From: Halorussus rarus | GTDB lineage: Archaea; Halobacteriota; Halobacteria; Halobacteriales; Haladaptataceae | Length of the DNA: 64,000 bases | Direction: 5' to 3' | Assembly: GCF_003369835.1 (NCBI RefSeq) | Contig: NZ_QPMJ01000004.1 | Span: 124,001 to 188,000, forward strand | In this document: in pieces, positions 17,212-26,336 of the stretch | Layout: every line of letters begins with the position of its first letter | Position numbering within the stretch: the first letter of the stretch is position 1 | Position numbers and translations under genes: made by a program | Notes under the pieces: model-generated | What the model was told of the DNA's origin: nothing | The model's input: only the letters and a program-made list of their open reading frames with translations | Databases searched by the model: none

Positions 17212-17384
17212 GATACCCGGGGTTGTCAGGAGCGTCTTGTAAACGTAGCGGAGCGCGCCGCCTCCGGCGGGGCCCTCGGCCGGGCCGACTGCGTCCTGTT
17301 CTAGGGATGGCAGTCGGTTCGGCGCGGTCGACTGCGATCGGTTCGGCGACGGGGCTTAAGTCGCGTATCGTCGTACTGGACTGC

Positions 17385-17864
17385 ATGACCGTCTACGAGA
17401 CGGACGTGCCCGGAGTGGGTCGGAAGTTCGAGTACGAGGTCGACGGCGACGACCGTCTCGTGGTCCTCATCCACCACGACGGCAAGCGCGAGGTGTTCCG
17501 CCGGCGCTCGGCCGAGGCCGACAGCGAGAAGCTCTTCGAGCTCGACGACCGCCAGGCACGGGAGTTCGGCACGCTGCTGGAGGGGGCGTACTTCCAGCCC
17601 GTGGATCTGGACACCGTCCAGGTGCCGCTCGGCGACGGCATCATCCAGTGGCACGACGTGGGGTCCGGCTCGCCGGTGGTCGGCCGATCGCTGAGCGACT
17701 GCGGCGTCCGCAGGCGGACCGGCGCGTCGGTCCTCGCGGTCCAGCGCGGCGACGAGACGGTCGCAAACCCGCCGGCCGACTTCGACCTCGACGCCGGCGA
17801 CGTCATCGTCGCGCTCGGGACCCGGGACGAGCAGCAGACGCTCGCCGACCTCGTGGCCGACTGA
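17385..17864 (+). CDS. TrkA-C domain regulatory subunit of a cation:proton antiporter
   Basis: A 159-residue soluble protein. The last 80 residues form a TrkA-C (RCK C-terminal) domain: V-G-R-S-L-S-D-C-G-V-R-R-R-T-G-A-S-V-L-A-V-Q-R, ending with D-V-I-V-A-L-G-T-R-D-E-Q. The first 75 residues form the small beta domain seen in KhtT/antiporter regulatory subunits. Such proteins bind a nucleotide and gate a CPA2 antiporter. The stop overlaps the antiporter ATG, and the pair matches the KhtT-KhtU arrangement. A TATA-like GGCTTAAG lies about 30 nt upstream. Confidence 0.85.
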   Translation: MTVYETDVPGVGRKFEYEVDGDDRLVVLIHHDGKREVFRRRSAEADSEKLFELDDRQAREFGTLLEGAYFQPVDLDTVQVPLGDGIIQWHDVGSGSPVVGRSLSDCGVRRRTGASVLAVQRGDETVANPPADFDLDAGDVIVALGTRDEQQTLADLVAD

Positions 17865-19054
17865 TGGCCGAGGTGCTGGTCGAACTCGGCATCGCCTTCA
17901 CCGCCCTCGCGGTCGCCGGCGCGCTCGCCGCCCGGGCGGACCAGTCGGTCATCCCGGCGTACATCCTGGCGGGCGTCGTGGTCGGCCCGTACCCGCCCCG
18001 GTCGCTGGGGCCGCTGGACCTGACGCTGGTCTCGGACCTGGAGGTCCTGGAGGTGGGCGCGGAGCTGGGCGTCGTCTTCCTGTTGTTCTTCCTCGGCCTG
18101 GAGTTCAGCCCCGACCGGTTGCTGGCCCGACCGACCCGGCTGCTGGGCGTGGGCGCGACCGACTTCCTCGTCAACTTCGGCGTCGGGCTGGGGCTGGCCG
18201 CGCTCTTCGGCTTTCCGTGGCTCACCGCCGCGTTCTTCGCGAGCATCGTCTACATCTCCTCGAGCGCGGTGGTCACGAAGTCGCTGGTCGACCGCGGTTG
18301 GATCGCCGACCCCGAGAGCGACGTCATCCTCGGGACGCTCGTGTTCGAGGACCTGCTCATCGCGGTCGTGCTCGCGGTGCTGACCGCGGTGGCGCTGGGC
18401 GGGGGCGGCGTCGGCGCCGTAGTGGCATCCGTCGGCACGGCCGCGGCGTTCCTCTCTGCGCTCGCGGCGGTCGCGGCCTACGGTACGCCGTACGTCCAGC
18501 GACTGCTGTCGGTCGAGGCAGACGAACTGTTCCTGCTGTTCGCTGTCGGGCTCACCACGCTGGTCGCGGGCGAGGCGCTCGCGCTCGGGGTCAGCGAGGC
18601 GGTCGCCGCGTTCTTCGTGGGTATCGCGTTCGGGCAGACCGACCACACCCACCGGCTCGAGGACGTTGTCGGACCCACGCGCGACCTGTTCGCCGCGGTG
18701 TTCTTCTTCTCCATCGGCCTGGGGACCGACGTGACCGCGTTCCTCGACGTCGGCGCGCTCCTGGCGGTCGCCGTGGTCGCGACGTCGGCTTCCAAGCTCG
18801 CCAGCGGCGTGCTCGGCGGCCGGTTCTACGGCCTGAACCGGCGGCGCTCGCTCCGGGTCGGGGTGGGGCTGGTCCCGCGCGGGGAGTTCTCGCTGGTCAT
18901 CGCCTCGCTGGCGGCCGGCGCCGGCACTCGGATTCCCCGTGCCGACGAACTCGTCTCCTTCACGGTCGGGTACGTGCTCGCGATGAGCGTTCTCGGCACG
19001 GTCGCGATGCAGTACGTCGACGCGCTGACCGCGTTCCGGGGCGGGGCCGACTGA
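17864..19054 (+). CDS. CPA2-family cation:proton antiporter (KhtU/KefB-like membrane subunit)
   Basis: A 396-residue membrane protein with about twelve hydrophobic segments. G-V-V-V-G-P-Y-P-P, E-L-G-V-V-F-L-L-F-F-L-G-L-E-F-S and the crossover-region S-S-S-A-V-V-T-K-S-L match the Na+/H+ exchanger family 2. It lacks the C-terminal RCK domain of KefB/C, which is supplied instead by the separate upstream subunit. It probably exports K+ or Na+ in exchange for protons, a core need of a salt-in cell. The ATG at 17864 overlaps the stop of the regulatory subunit, so stoichiometric expression is likely. Confidence 0.87.
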   Translation: MAEVLVELGIAFTALAVAGALAARADQSVIPAYILAGVVVGPYPPRSLGPLDLTLVSDLEVLEVGAELGVVFLLFFLGLEFSPDRLLARPTRLLGVGATDFLVNFGVGLGLAALFGFPWLTAAFFASIVYISSSAVVTKSLVDRGWIADPESDVILGTLVFEDLLIAVVLAVLTAVALGGGGVGAVVASVGTAAAFLSALAAVAAYGTPYVQRLLSVEADELFLLFAVGLTTLVAGEALALGVSEAVAAFFVGIAFGQTDHTHRLEDVVGPTRDLFAAVFFFSIGLGTDVTAFLDVGALLAVAVVATSASKLASGVLGGRFYGLNRRRSLRVGVGLVPRGEFSLVIASLAAGAGTRIPRADELVSFTVGYVLAMSVLGTVAMQYVDALTAFRGGAD

Positions 19055-19060
19055 GCGGAG

Positions 19061-19624
19061 TCAGCTCTCCTTCCACTTGATGGAGCAGCCCCGCGAGGGC
19101 ATGAACTCCAGGTCGACCTCCTCGCCGGCCAGCACCGCGTCGATGGCGTCGTCGGCGTACACCTCGGTCGCCTCGTCGTCCGGGCTGAGCGCGTCGTCGA
19201 GTCGGCCGTGGTACGCGAGGGTGAACTCGTCCCCCTCGTTGCGGAGGAGGAACGGGTCGGGCGTGCAGGCCGCGCCGTAGGCCTCCGCGACCGCCTGGGT
19301 GTCGTCCCGGAGGTACGCGTCGTACCGGATCGTCCCGTCCTCGACCAGTTCGACCATCTTCTCGTAGGAGTCGTCGGGGTACTCGACCTCGTCGTTGGGG
19401 TTGATACCGACGACCGCGGCGTCGTCGTACGCGTCGGCCAGGTCGTTCAGCAGGTCGAACTTGGCCTGGGCGTACGGGCAGTGGTTGCAGGTGAACACCA
19501 CCAGCACGGCGTCGTAGCCGGCGAAGTCCGAAAGCGAGTACGTCTCGCCGTCGGTCCCCTGCAGCTCGAAGTCGGGGACCGGTTCGCCGCGCTGGAGTTC
19601 CTCCTCGGATTCCCGGAGTACCAT
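19061..19624 (-). CDS. Thioredoxin-fold AhpC/TSA-type redox protein
   Basis: A 187-residue protein with the AhpC/TSA-like core F-E-L-Q-G-T-D-G-E-T-Y-S-L-S-D-F and the redox motif F-T-C-N-H-C-P-Y (C46, C49). The C-x-x-C arrangement fits the thioredoxin-like family that bacterial annotation calls redoxin or thiol:disulfide interchange protein, rather than a true peroxiredoxin with a lone peroxidatic Cys. No signal peptide is visible, so it is probably cytoplasmic. Another cysteine near the end (S-R-G-C-S-I-K-W) is family-typical. It converges with the antiporter gene, with 6 nt between the stops. Confidence 0.82.
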   Translation of the reverse strand: MVLRESEEELQRGEPVPDFELQGTDGETYSLSDFAGYDAVLVVFTCNHCPYAQAKFDLLNDLADAYDDAAVVGINPNDEVEYPDDSYEKMVELVEDGTIRYDAYLRDDTQAVAEAYGAACTPDPFLLRNEGDEFTLAYHGRLDDALSPDDEATEVYADDAIDAVLAGEEVDLEFMPSRGCSIKWKES

Positions 19625-19749
19625 GGGCGTCGATTGGTCGGCGAGCGAAAAATAGATTGGTCATCGCGGTCGGTTCCGGGGCGGACGGTCGCGCCGCCGG
19701 TTCGACGCCCTCCGCCGCGAACCGGCCGGCGACCCATCAGCGGACTGCG

Positions 19750-20433
19750 CTACCAGTTGTCTCTGACCCCATCGTTTGCCAGTCCGAGCATCTGTGCCGT
19801 CGGGAGCGTCCAGCCGTAGGTGACTGCCGCCAGTCGCGTCCCGACCGTCACCGCAGCACATACCGCTACGGCGACACGCCCTGCCCCAGTAGCGGTTACT
19901 ACCAGCCAATACGTGGTCCCGCCCAGAACTGCACAACTCGCGTAGAAGTCGTCGAACAGGATGAACGGCGAACGGTCCAGTAGAATGTCGGCGAACGCGC
20001 CGCCCCCCACCGCGTTGATCGTCGCGACAGCGACGACGCCGAAGGCAGAGACACCGGCGTCAGTCGCCACAATAGCGCCAGCCGTGGTGAACGCAGCGAG
20101 CCCGACCGCGTCAGCGACGAGTGTGATCGGATGGTCGTCTGGGGAATCAAGCACGACACTCACTCCGACTGCCAGTCCCACACCGAGCAATCCGAGACTG
20201 ATTTCGCCCAGCGACCGGAGTGCCAGCGGAACGCGATTCACGAGGATATCTCGGGTCGTCCCGCCGGCAAACGCCGTGGTGAGTCCGACGACAGCGATGC
20301 CGAACACGTCGAACTCCTCGCGGATCGCCTTGGTTGCGCCGACCAGAGCGAACGCCACCAGTCCGACTGCGTTCATGACGGCAAACGGGTCAGCAGGCAG
20401 CAACCCGAGGAGGTCCTGAATCACTGTTCCCAC
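19750..20433 (-). CDS. TRIC-type cation channel family protein (YadS/UPF0126)
   Basis: A 227-residue membrane protein with about seven hydrophobic segments and two internal repeats, each ending in a glycine-rich core: A-G-G-T-T-R-D-I-L-V and G-G-G-A-F-A-D-I-L-L. This duplicated three-helix pattern is the UPF0126/TRIC signature; prokaryotic members form K+-permeable trimers. In the second repeat the usual R-D is A-D. The local base composition is lower in GC than the flanks and is shared with the following acetyltransferase gene, which hints at separate acquisition. It is transcribed away from that gene. Confidence 0.86.
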   Translation of the reverse strand: MGTVIQDLLGLLPADPFAVMNAVGLVAFALVGATKAIREEFDVFGIAVVGLTTAFAGGTTRDILVNRVPLALRSLGEISLGLLGVGLAVGVSVVLDSPDDHPITLVADAVGLAAFTTAGAIVATDAGVSAFGVVAVATINAVGGGAFADILLDRSPFILFDDFYASCAVLGGTTYWLVVTATGAGRVAVAVCAAVTVGTRLAAVTYGWTLPTAQMLGLANDGVRDNW

Positions 20434-20689
20434 GTACGTAACTGGGGTTATTGAACGCTACGTATCGCCCCTCGACGACAGTGCTCCGCCGACTGATGAT
20501 CACTTGAACGCTCCGAGAGTGCAGCTTTCCTCGAGGGGACAGTAATACGTGATGCGTATCGGTCACAGGGTCCGGTCCGCTTTGCCGCCAGGTGTAGAGT
20601 CTATTCCGCGTTTTGTACTCCTTGGACGGTCGAGCCAGATGCTAACACACCGTGTACAGTTTGAAAAGTCACCCGAAGGGAACTGTTGT

Positions 20690-21157
20690 ATGGAACTCAT
20701 CGAAGCCACGGAGGATGACCTCGACGCGCTCGTCGAGCGCTGGTATTCTCTGGCGAAAGCAATGGAAGCGTACGATGAGCTGAATGAACTCGCCTATACG
20801 GCTGTTGACGCAGTTCCGGACGACGGCTTCCGCGCCCATCTCGACGACGAAGCGATCACCGACTACCTCATCCGGCACGAGGAGGAGACGATCGGCTTCG
20901 TCACGCTCCGCGAGGGCCACCACTCGTCCCGTCAGTACTCGAAATATCTTCGCATCGTGAACATCGCTATCGATGAATCCCATCGGAACCAGGGTCGCGG
21001 TACGAAAGTCATCGAGCGCGTCAAGGAGATGGCCCGCGACAGGGGGTGTGACCATCTCAAGGTCTCCTGCGAGTGGCACAACGAGGACGTACGCCGGTTC
21101 TACCGCGACACTGGTTTCCGACCGAAGCAAGTCGATTACGCACAACCGCTAGAGTGA
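20690..21157 (+). CDS. GNAT-family N-acetyltransferase
   Basis: A 155-residue protein with a standard GNAT fold: the N-terminal I-E-A-T-E-D-D-L-D-A-L, acetyl-CoA motif A in N-Q-G-R-G-T-K-V-I-E-R-V, and the C-terminal R-R-F-Y-R-D-T-G-F-R-P. The substrate is unknown. The ATG at 20690 gives the usual family N-terminus; an upstream ATG at 20639 would add a non-family stretch. Codons are less GC-rich at third positions than in most of the window. It is divergent from the TRIC gene with a 256-nt spacer in which I see no other gene. Confidence 0.82.
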   Translation: MELIEATEDDLDALVERWYSLAKAMEAYDELNELAYTAVDAVPDDGFRAHLDDEAITDYLIRHEEETIGFVTLREGHHSSRQYSKYLRIVNIAIDESHRNQGRGTKVIERVKEMARDRGCDHLKVSCEWHNEDVRRFYRDTGFRPKQVDYAQPLE

Positions 21158-21303
21158 GGCCGGACACGCGTTCGGTGCGAGCATCTGACGAGTCTACTTT
21201 CGAGACGCGAAACGAGTGACGACCACTCGCTGCCTACACACTCTGTACTACTCGCTGTTTCACCTCTCCGCTCGACAGGAAGACGGCGGCATGCCGACGG
21301 CCG

Positions 21304-22305
21304 TTACCGCGCGACCGCTTCGAGTTCCTCGGGGGGCCCGCCCGGCAACTCGTCGCGGTCGTGCGGCTCCTCGAAGTCGAGGGCCGGCCCCTTCGCCACG
21401 ATGCGCTTGGGGTTCAGGTCGGCGTGACTCCGGTAGTAGTGCTCCTTGATGTGGTCCATGTGGACCGTCTCGGCGACGCCCGGCGTCTGGTAGAGGTCCC
21501 GGAGGTACGGCCAGAGGTTGTCGTAGTCGGCGATCTGGCGGACGTTGCACTTGAAGTGGGTGTGGTACACCGCGTCGAACCGGACGAGCGTGGTGAACAT
21601 CGCGACGTCGGCCTCCGTCAGCCGGTCGCCGCAGAGGTACCGCCGGTCGGCCAGCCGGTCGTCGTACCGGTCGAGTGCGTCGAACAGTTCGGTGACCGCC
21701 TCGTCGTACGCCTCCTGGTTCCCCGCGAACCCGGCGCGGTAGACGCCGTTGTTGATGGGCTCGTAGATGTCGTCGATGGTCCCGTCGATCTCGTCGCGGT
21801 AGCCCTCCGGGTAGAGGGTGACGTCGCGGTCCGCCACGTCGTCAAATTCCGTGTCGAGCATCCGCATGATCTCCTCGGACTCGTTGTTCACGACGGTCTC
21901 GCGCTCTGTGTCCCAGAGCACCGGCACCGTGACCCGGCCGGTGAACTCGGGGTCGGCCGCGGCGTAGGTCTCCCGGAGGTAGTCGAAGCCGTTTATGTGG
22001 TCCTCGGTGCAGCCCTCCTTCTCCGGGGTGAACTCCCAGCCGTCGTCCTCGCGGTAGGGGTCCACGACCGAGACCGAGATGGCGTCCTCCAGCCCCTTGA
22101 GGCTGCGCGTGACCAGCGTTCGGTGAGCCCACGGGCAGGCGTACGAGACGTAGAGGTGGTAGCGGCCCGCCTCGGCCGGGAACTCGGCGTCGGGGTCGGC
22201 CTCGACCGAATCGCGGAACGACGTCTCCTGCCGGTCGAAGTTGCCCTCCTCGTCGGTGGATTCGTAGGCGTCCACGCGCCACTCGCCGTCCACGAGCATG
22301 TTCAT
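21304..22305 (-). CDS. Glutathionyl-hydroquinone reductase-type GST family protein
   Basis: A 333-residue Xi-class glutathione-transferase-like protein. The catalytic motif Y-A-C-P-W-A-H-R-T (C57) and the long C-terminal helical domain, with L-C-G-D-R-L-T-E-A-D-V-A-M-F-T-T-L-V-R-F-D-A-V-Y-H-T-H-F-K-C, match YqjG/ECM4/PcpF proteins. In bacteria these remove glutathione from glutathionyl-hydroquinones. Haloarchaea generally use gamma-glutamylcysteine instead of glutathione, so the thiol partner here is probably different; that is inference. It may cooperate with the quinone/electrophile genes at 10.7-14.7 kb, but no shared operator was found upstream of it. Confidence 0.9.
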   Translation of the reverse strand: MNMLVDGEWRVDAYESTDEEGNFDRQETSFRDSVEADPDAEFPAEAGRYHLYVSYACPWAHRTLVTRSLKGLEDAISVSVVDPYREDDGWEFTPEKEGCTEDHINGFDYLRETYAAADPEFTGRVTVPVLWDTERETVVNNESEEIMRMLDTEFDDVADRDVTLYPEGYRDEIDGTIDDIYEPINNGVYRAGFAGNQEAYDEAVTELFDALDRYDDRLADRRYLCGDRLTEADVAMFTTLVRFDAVYHTHFKCNVRQIADYDNLWPYLRDLYQTPGVAETVHMDHIKEHYYRSHADLNPKRIVAKGPALDFEEPHDRDELPGGPPEELEAVAR

Positions 22306-22515
22306 GGGGAAGTGTAGGCCACGAGTGCCTAAAGGACCACTGTCCGCGGCAGGCCAGACCGTGACTTGCGGACGTCTGCGAGCCCGGACGGACCCTTCTT
22401 GCGGCGGCCATGCACCGTGTCACGTGAAACCGTGAGACGCAGCGGCGCGGTCTCCTCCGGGGGTTTCAAAGCTTTGGCCCAACCTTTCTTAACGATGTAG
22501 TCCTCAGCATAGCGT

Positions 22516-24324
22516 ATGGTAGCTGCTGGGGAACTCGTACTGACTGCGGTGATGGGGGTACTCCTGGTCGCGGTCGCGGCCTACATCCTGAACATCGAGG
22601 ACTGGCGGTCGTACACGCCGCTGTCCGGCGGGGGTACCGGAGGCGGCTACGGCGAGCGCTCGGAGGCCGCCCACGAGGAGAAACCGGGCGGGTTGACCAG
22701 GTGGCTGACCACGGTCGACCACAAGGACATCGGCATCCTCTACGGTATCTTCGGCCTCACCGCGTTCGCGTGGGGCGGCATCGCCGTGCTGCTGATGCGG
22801 ACCGAGCTGCTGACGCCGGACTCGGCGATAATGGGGGCGAACTTCTACAACTCGCTGCTGACCTCCCACGGCATCACGATGCTGTTCCTGTTCGGGACGC
22901 CGATACTGTCGGCGTTCGGGAACTACTTCATCCCCCTGCTCATCGGCGCCGACGACATGGCGTTCCCCCGGATCAACGCCATCGCGTTCTGGCTCCTCCC
23001 GCCGGGCGCGCTGCTCATCTGGGCCGGGTTCTTCTTCGCGCCGATCGCCAGCATCGCCATCGAGCCCGCTCAGACCGCGTGGACGATGTACACGCCGCTG
23101 TCGGTCGAGCAGACCAACCCCGGCGTCGACCTGATGCTGCTCGGACTCCACCTGACCGGCGTGTCGGCGACGATGGGAGCGATCAACTTCATCGCGACAA
23201 TCTTCACCGAGCGCGGCGAGGACGTGGGCTGGGAGAACCTCGACATCTTCTCGTGGACGATGATCACCCAGTCGGGGCTCATCCTGTTCTCGTTCCCGCT
23301 GCTGGGCAGCGCGCTCGTGATGCTGCTGATGGACCGGAACCTCGGCACCACGTTCTTCGCAACCGAGGGCGGCGGCCCCATCCTGTGGCAGCACCTGTTC
23401 TGGTTCTTCGGCCACCCCGAAGTGTACATCCTGGTGCTGCCGCCGATGGGGCTCGTGAGCCTGATTCTCCCGAGATTCGCTGGCCGGAAGCTGTTCGGGT
23501 TCAAGTTCGTCGTCTACTCGACGCTGGCCATCGGCGTGCTGTCGTTCGGCGTCTGGGCCCACCACATGTTCGCCGTCGGGATGGACCCCCGGATTCGCGG
23601 GAGCTTCATGGCGGTGTCGCTGGCCATCGCGGTGCCGAGCGCGGTCAAGACCTTCAACTGGATCACCACCATGTGGAACGGGAAGCTCCGCATGACCGCG
23701 CCGATGCTGTTCTCCATCGGGTTCGTCCAGAACTTCATCATCGGCGGGGTGACCGGCGTCTTCCTCGCGTCGGTCCCGGTCGACCTCATCCTCCACGACA
23801 CCTACTACGTGGTCGGACACTTCCACTTCATCGTGATGGGCGCCATCGCGGTCGCCGGCTTCGCGGGCATCTACTACTGGTTCCCGATGTTCACCGGTCG
23901 GATGTACCAGCAGACCCTCGCGAAGTGGCACTTCTGGACCACCATGATCGGGAGCAACGTCACGTTCTTCGCGCTGCTCATCCTGGGCTACGGCGGGATG
24001 CCCCGGCGCTACGCCACCTACCTGCCGCAGTTCGCCGACCTCCACATCATCGCGTCGGCGGGCGCGTTCATCATGGGCTTCGGCCAGCTCATCTTCGTCT
24101 GGAACATCGTCACCTCCTGGATGGAGGGCCGCCGGGTCGAGTCCGGCGACCCGTGGAACCTCGAGGAGGACGGGCTCAAGACCAAGGACTGGGCGTGGTT
24201 CGAGCGCAAGCGCGAGACCGCTATCACCGACGGCGGGGAGGAAACCGTCGCCGACGGCGGCGAGAAAACTGCCACCGACGGCGGCGAGCCGACCGACGCT
24301 GACGAATCTTCGACCGACGACTGA
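22516..24324 (+). CDS. Heme-copper oxidase subunit I, stand-alone gene (first copy)
   Basis: A 602-residue A-family subunit I. All metal ligands are visible: low-spin heme His in S-H-G-I-T-M, CuB/heme motif G-H-P-E-V-Y (with the cross-linking Tyr and the D-channel Glu), W-A-H-H-M-F and V-G-H-F-H-F. The D-channel entry is in G-A-D-D-M-A-F-P-R-I-N and the K-channel Lys in V-P-S-A-V-K-T-F-N-W. The N-terminus adds one extra helix ending in E-D-W-R-S-Y-T-P-L, and the C-terminus has an acidic T-D-G-G-E repeat tail. It reduces O2 and pumps protons in the cytoplasmic membrane. No subunit II or III is adjacent. A TATA-like TTTCTTAACG lies about 30 nt before the ATG. Confidence 0.92.
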   Translation: MVAAGELVLTAVMGVLLVAVAAYILNIEDWRSYTPLSGGGTGGGYGERSEAAHEEKPGGLTRWLTTVDHKDIGILYGIFGLTAFAWGGIAVLLMRTELLTPDSAIMGANFYNSLLTSHGITMLFLFGTPILSAFGNYFIPLLIGADDMAFPRINAIAFWLLPPGALLIWAGFFFAPIASIAIEPAQTAWTMYTPLSVEQTNPGVDLMLLGLHLTGVSATMGAINFIATIFTERGEDVGWENLDIFSWTMITQSGLILFSFPLLGSALVMLLMDRNLGTTFFATEGGGPILWQHLFWFFGHPEVYILVLPPMGLVSLILPRFAGRKLFGFKFVVYSTLAIGVLSFGVWAHHMFAVGMDPRIRGSFMAVSLAIAVPSAVKTFNWITTMWNGKLRMTAPMLFSIGFVQNFIIGGVTGVFLASVPVDLILHDTYYVVGHFHFIVMGAIAVAGFAGIYYWFPMFTGRMYQQTLAKWHFWTTMIGSNVTFFALLILGYGGMPRRYATYLPQFADLHIIASAGAFIMGFGQLIFVWNIVTSWMEGRRVESGDPWNLEEDGLKTKDWAWFERKRETAITDGGEETVADGGEKTATDGGEPTDADESSTDD

Positions 24325-24363
24325 CGCCAACTGCCGATTCGCTCCGCTCCGTTCTGGACCGCG

Positions 24364-24792
24364 CTATTCGCCGGTTGCGAACGGGCCGACCTCGTCGACC
24401 GGGATCACCGAGTAATCGACCGTGAGGGTGTCCTGGGTCGCCCGGATCTTGCCGACGAACGTCGAGATGTCTTCGAGGCTCCCCTCGAGGATGAACAGCT
24501 CCATGCAGTAGTGGTCGCCGACGTGGTTGTGGACGTTCGAGGTGACCAGTCCCTCGTACTCGTGGCGGAGGTGTATCATCCGCTCCTCGACGACCGAGTT
24601 CTCGTAGTTGAACAGCACCGTGACCACGCCCATCAGGTCGCGGTCCTCGAGCTTCTTGTCCTCGAACTCCCCCAGGAGGTTGCGGGCGGCCTCGCGGAAC
24701 ACCTCGCTCCGTCCGGTGTAGCCGTGCTCGTCGGCGAACTCGTCGACGCGGTCGAGCAGTTCGTCGGGCATCGAGATGCTGACGACGGTCAT
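24364..24792 (-). CDS. nikR: NikR-type metal-responsive regulator
   Basis: A 142-residue protein with an N-terminal ribbon-helix-helix domain ([15 protein letters not shown]) and a C-terminal ACT-like metal domain. The nickel ligands of NikR are all present: H77, H88, H90 and C96, the last three in [10 protein letters not shown]. NikR represses nickel uptake genes when nickel is bound. No nickel transporter or nickel enzyme is visible in the window, so its targets lie elsewhere or it controls something nearby. It converges with the oxidase subunit I gene. Confidence 0.88.
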   Translation of the reverse strand: MTVVSISMPDELLDRVDEFADEHGYTGRSEVFREAARNLLGEFEDKKLEDRDLMGVVTVLFNYENSVVEERMIHLRHEYEGLVTSNVHNHVGDHYCMELFILEGSLEDISTFVGKIRATQDTLTVDYSVIPVDEVGPFATGE

Positions 24793-24896
24793 GTTGTTAA
24801 CCGAGCGCCGCGAAAATGATAGCTCTTGTTATCGACCGGCGGTTACAGCGGGTCGAGTTACTAGCTCGGGACCGACGACCGTATCGCCGGTCGGGC

Positions 24897-25259
24897 TCAC
24901 AACCGTTCGATGCACTCGCGCATGAACTCGTTGAGCTGGCGCGCCACGTCGGAGTCGAGCGTCACGACGATGCCCCGTTCCTGGGGGAGCGGGAAGTGCA
25001 TCACGACCGCCTCGTCGAACGACCGGACCGTCCCGTTGAGGTCGCTGAACGGGAACTCCCGCTGCTCCCGGGCGCGGGACTCGCCCCGGAGGTGGTCGAC
25101 CGTCCGCGCTATCTCGGCGTCGAGCGTCTCGCGCCGGAGGTCGGGTCTGACGTACTGCACCTCGTACCCCTCGGCGTCGTACCGGCAGACGACCCGGAGC
25201 GACTCGCCGGTCGAGTCCCGGAGGTACGCGGTCAGGTCGTCGACGTTGGCGCGCGGCAT
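24897..25259 (-). CDS. Conserved haloarchaeal protein of unknown function (DUF7522-like)
   Basis: A 120-residue acidic soluble protein without signal peptide or membrane segment. The pattern L-T-A-Y-L-R-D-S-T-G-E-S-L-R-V-V-C-R-Y-D followed by Y-E-V-Q-Y-V-R-P-D-L resembles a family I remember from haloarchaeal genomes with no assigned role. Its start is the ATG at 25259; a GTG lies one codon upstream. The gene lies between NikR and the ATPase-less Liv-type set, all on the minus strand, but the gaps (57 and 104 nt) and an AT-rich spacer upstream suggest its own promoter. Confidence 0.65.
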   Translation of the reverse strand: MPRANVDDLTAYLRDSTGESLRVVCRYDAEGYEVQYVRPDLRRETLDAEIARTVDHLRGESRAREQREFPFSDLNGTVRSFDEAVVMHFPLPQERGIVVTLDSDVARQLNEFMRECIERL

Positions 25260-25316
25260 CACGTTAAAAATCCTATCCGACTACTTATAAATTTAGTGGC
25301 CACTCTGCGGCCGCCC

Positions 25317-26336
25317 TCATCCCTCACGGCGCATCGCCTCGGGGTCGCCGAGGACGCCCCACGGTCGGTAGGTCATCACGAGGATGACCAGCAGCCCGAT
25401 GACCAGCAGCCGGAGGTTGGTCACGACGCTCTCGAACGGGACGTAGTCCCGGAGGAAGCGGGGCAGTTCCAGCAAGACCGCCAACAGGAACCCGCCCAGC
25501 ACCGCCCCGCGGTTGGTCCCGCTGCCCCCGACGATGACCGCGATGTAGACGTAGAACGCCCACCGCGGCGAGAACTGGCCGGGGACCAGGAAGTTGAGCT
25601 GGAGCGCGGTGATGGTGCCGGCCGCGCCCATCACCATGCTCCCGAGCACGAAGCTCTGGGTCTTGAACGCGAAGGTGTCCTTGCCGACGCTCTCGGCGAC
25701 CCGCTCGTCCTCCCGGACCGCCTTCAGCACCCGGCCCCACGGGCTGTCGACGCCGGTCTCCAGCAGCCAGTAGGTGACGCCCAGCAGGGCGAGCGCGACC
25801 CCGAGCAGAATCAGGTTCGAGTAGTCCATCCCGAGGATGGGGTTCGACACCGTCAGTCCCCGCGCGCCCTGGGTCAGCCACCCCTCGTTCGTCAGTATCA
25901 GCCGGATGACCTCGGCGAGCCCGAGCGTGGCGATGGCGAGGTAGTCGTCCCGGAGTCGGAGCGTCGGCAGCGCGATGAGCAGCCCGACCGCCCCGGCGGC
26001 GAGCGCGCCCGCGACCACGGCGGGCGCGAGCGGGAGCGGGACCCCGGCCACGTCGACCCAGAGGTACGGCAGGTTCAGCCCCAGCGCGGTCGGCGCGCTC
26101 GGGGGCTTGGTGACCAGCGCCGCGGTGTACGCCCCGATGCCCCAGAACGCGGCCACGCTGATGTTGAACAGCCCGGTGTACCCCCACTGGAGGTTGAGCC
26201 CGAGCGCCAGAATCATGTAGACGACTGCGAACGTGGCGACGTTGACGAGGAACGCCGGCAGGCCCGTCAGGCCGGCCAGCGGGGCGAGACCCGCGGCGGC
26301 GTCGGCGGCGAGGCCGGCGACAGCCACCCCCGCCAT
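25317..26336 (-). CDS. Branched-chain amino acid-type ABC permease, second system (LivM-like)
   Basis: A 339-residue membrane protein with about ten hydrophobic segments. It has L-N-L-Q-W-G-Y-T-G-L-F-N-I-S-V-A-A-F-W-G-I-G-A-Y and the coupling loop G-R-V-L-K-A-V-R-E-D-E-R, both LivM-typical. The ATG at 26334-26336 overlaps the LivH stop (TGATG), so it is the distal gene of a binding protein-LivH-LivM operon. No ATPase genes follow; downstream come the small unknown and NikR. It is only a distant paralogue of the LivM at 5469. Confidence 0.86.
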   Translation of the reverse strand: MAGVAVAGLAADAAAGLAPLAGLTGLPAFLVNVATFAVVYMILALGLNLQWGYTGLFNISVAAFWGIGAYTAALVTKPPSAPTALGLNLPYLWVDVAGVPLPLAPAVVAGALAAGAVGLLIALPTLRLRDDYLAIATLGLAEVIRLILTNEGWLTQGARGLTVSNPILGMDYSNLILLGVALALLGVTYWLLETGVDSPWGRVLKAVREDERVAESVGKDTFAFKTQSFVLGSMVMGAAGTITALQLNFLVPGQFSPRWAFYVYIAVIVGGSGTNRGAVLGGFLLAVLLELPRFLRDYVPFESVVTNLRLLVIGLLVILVMTYRPWGVLGDPEAMRREG

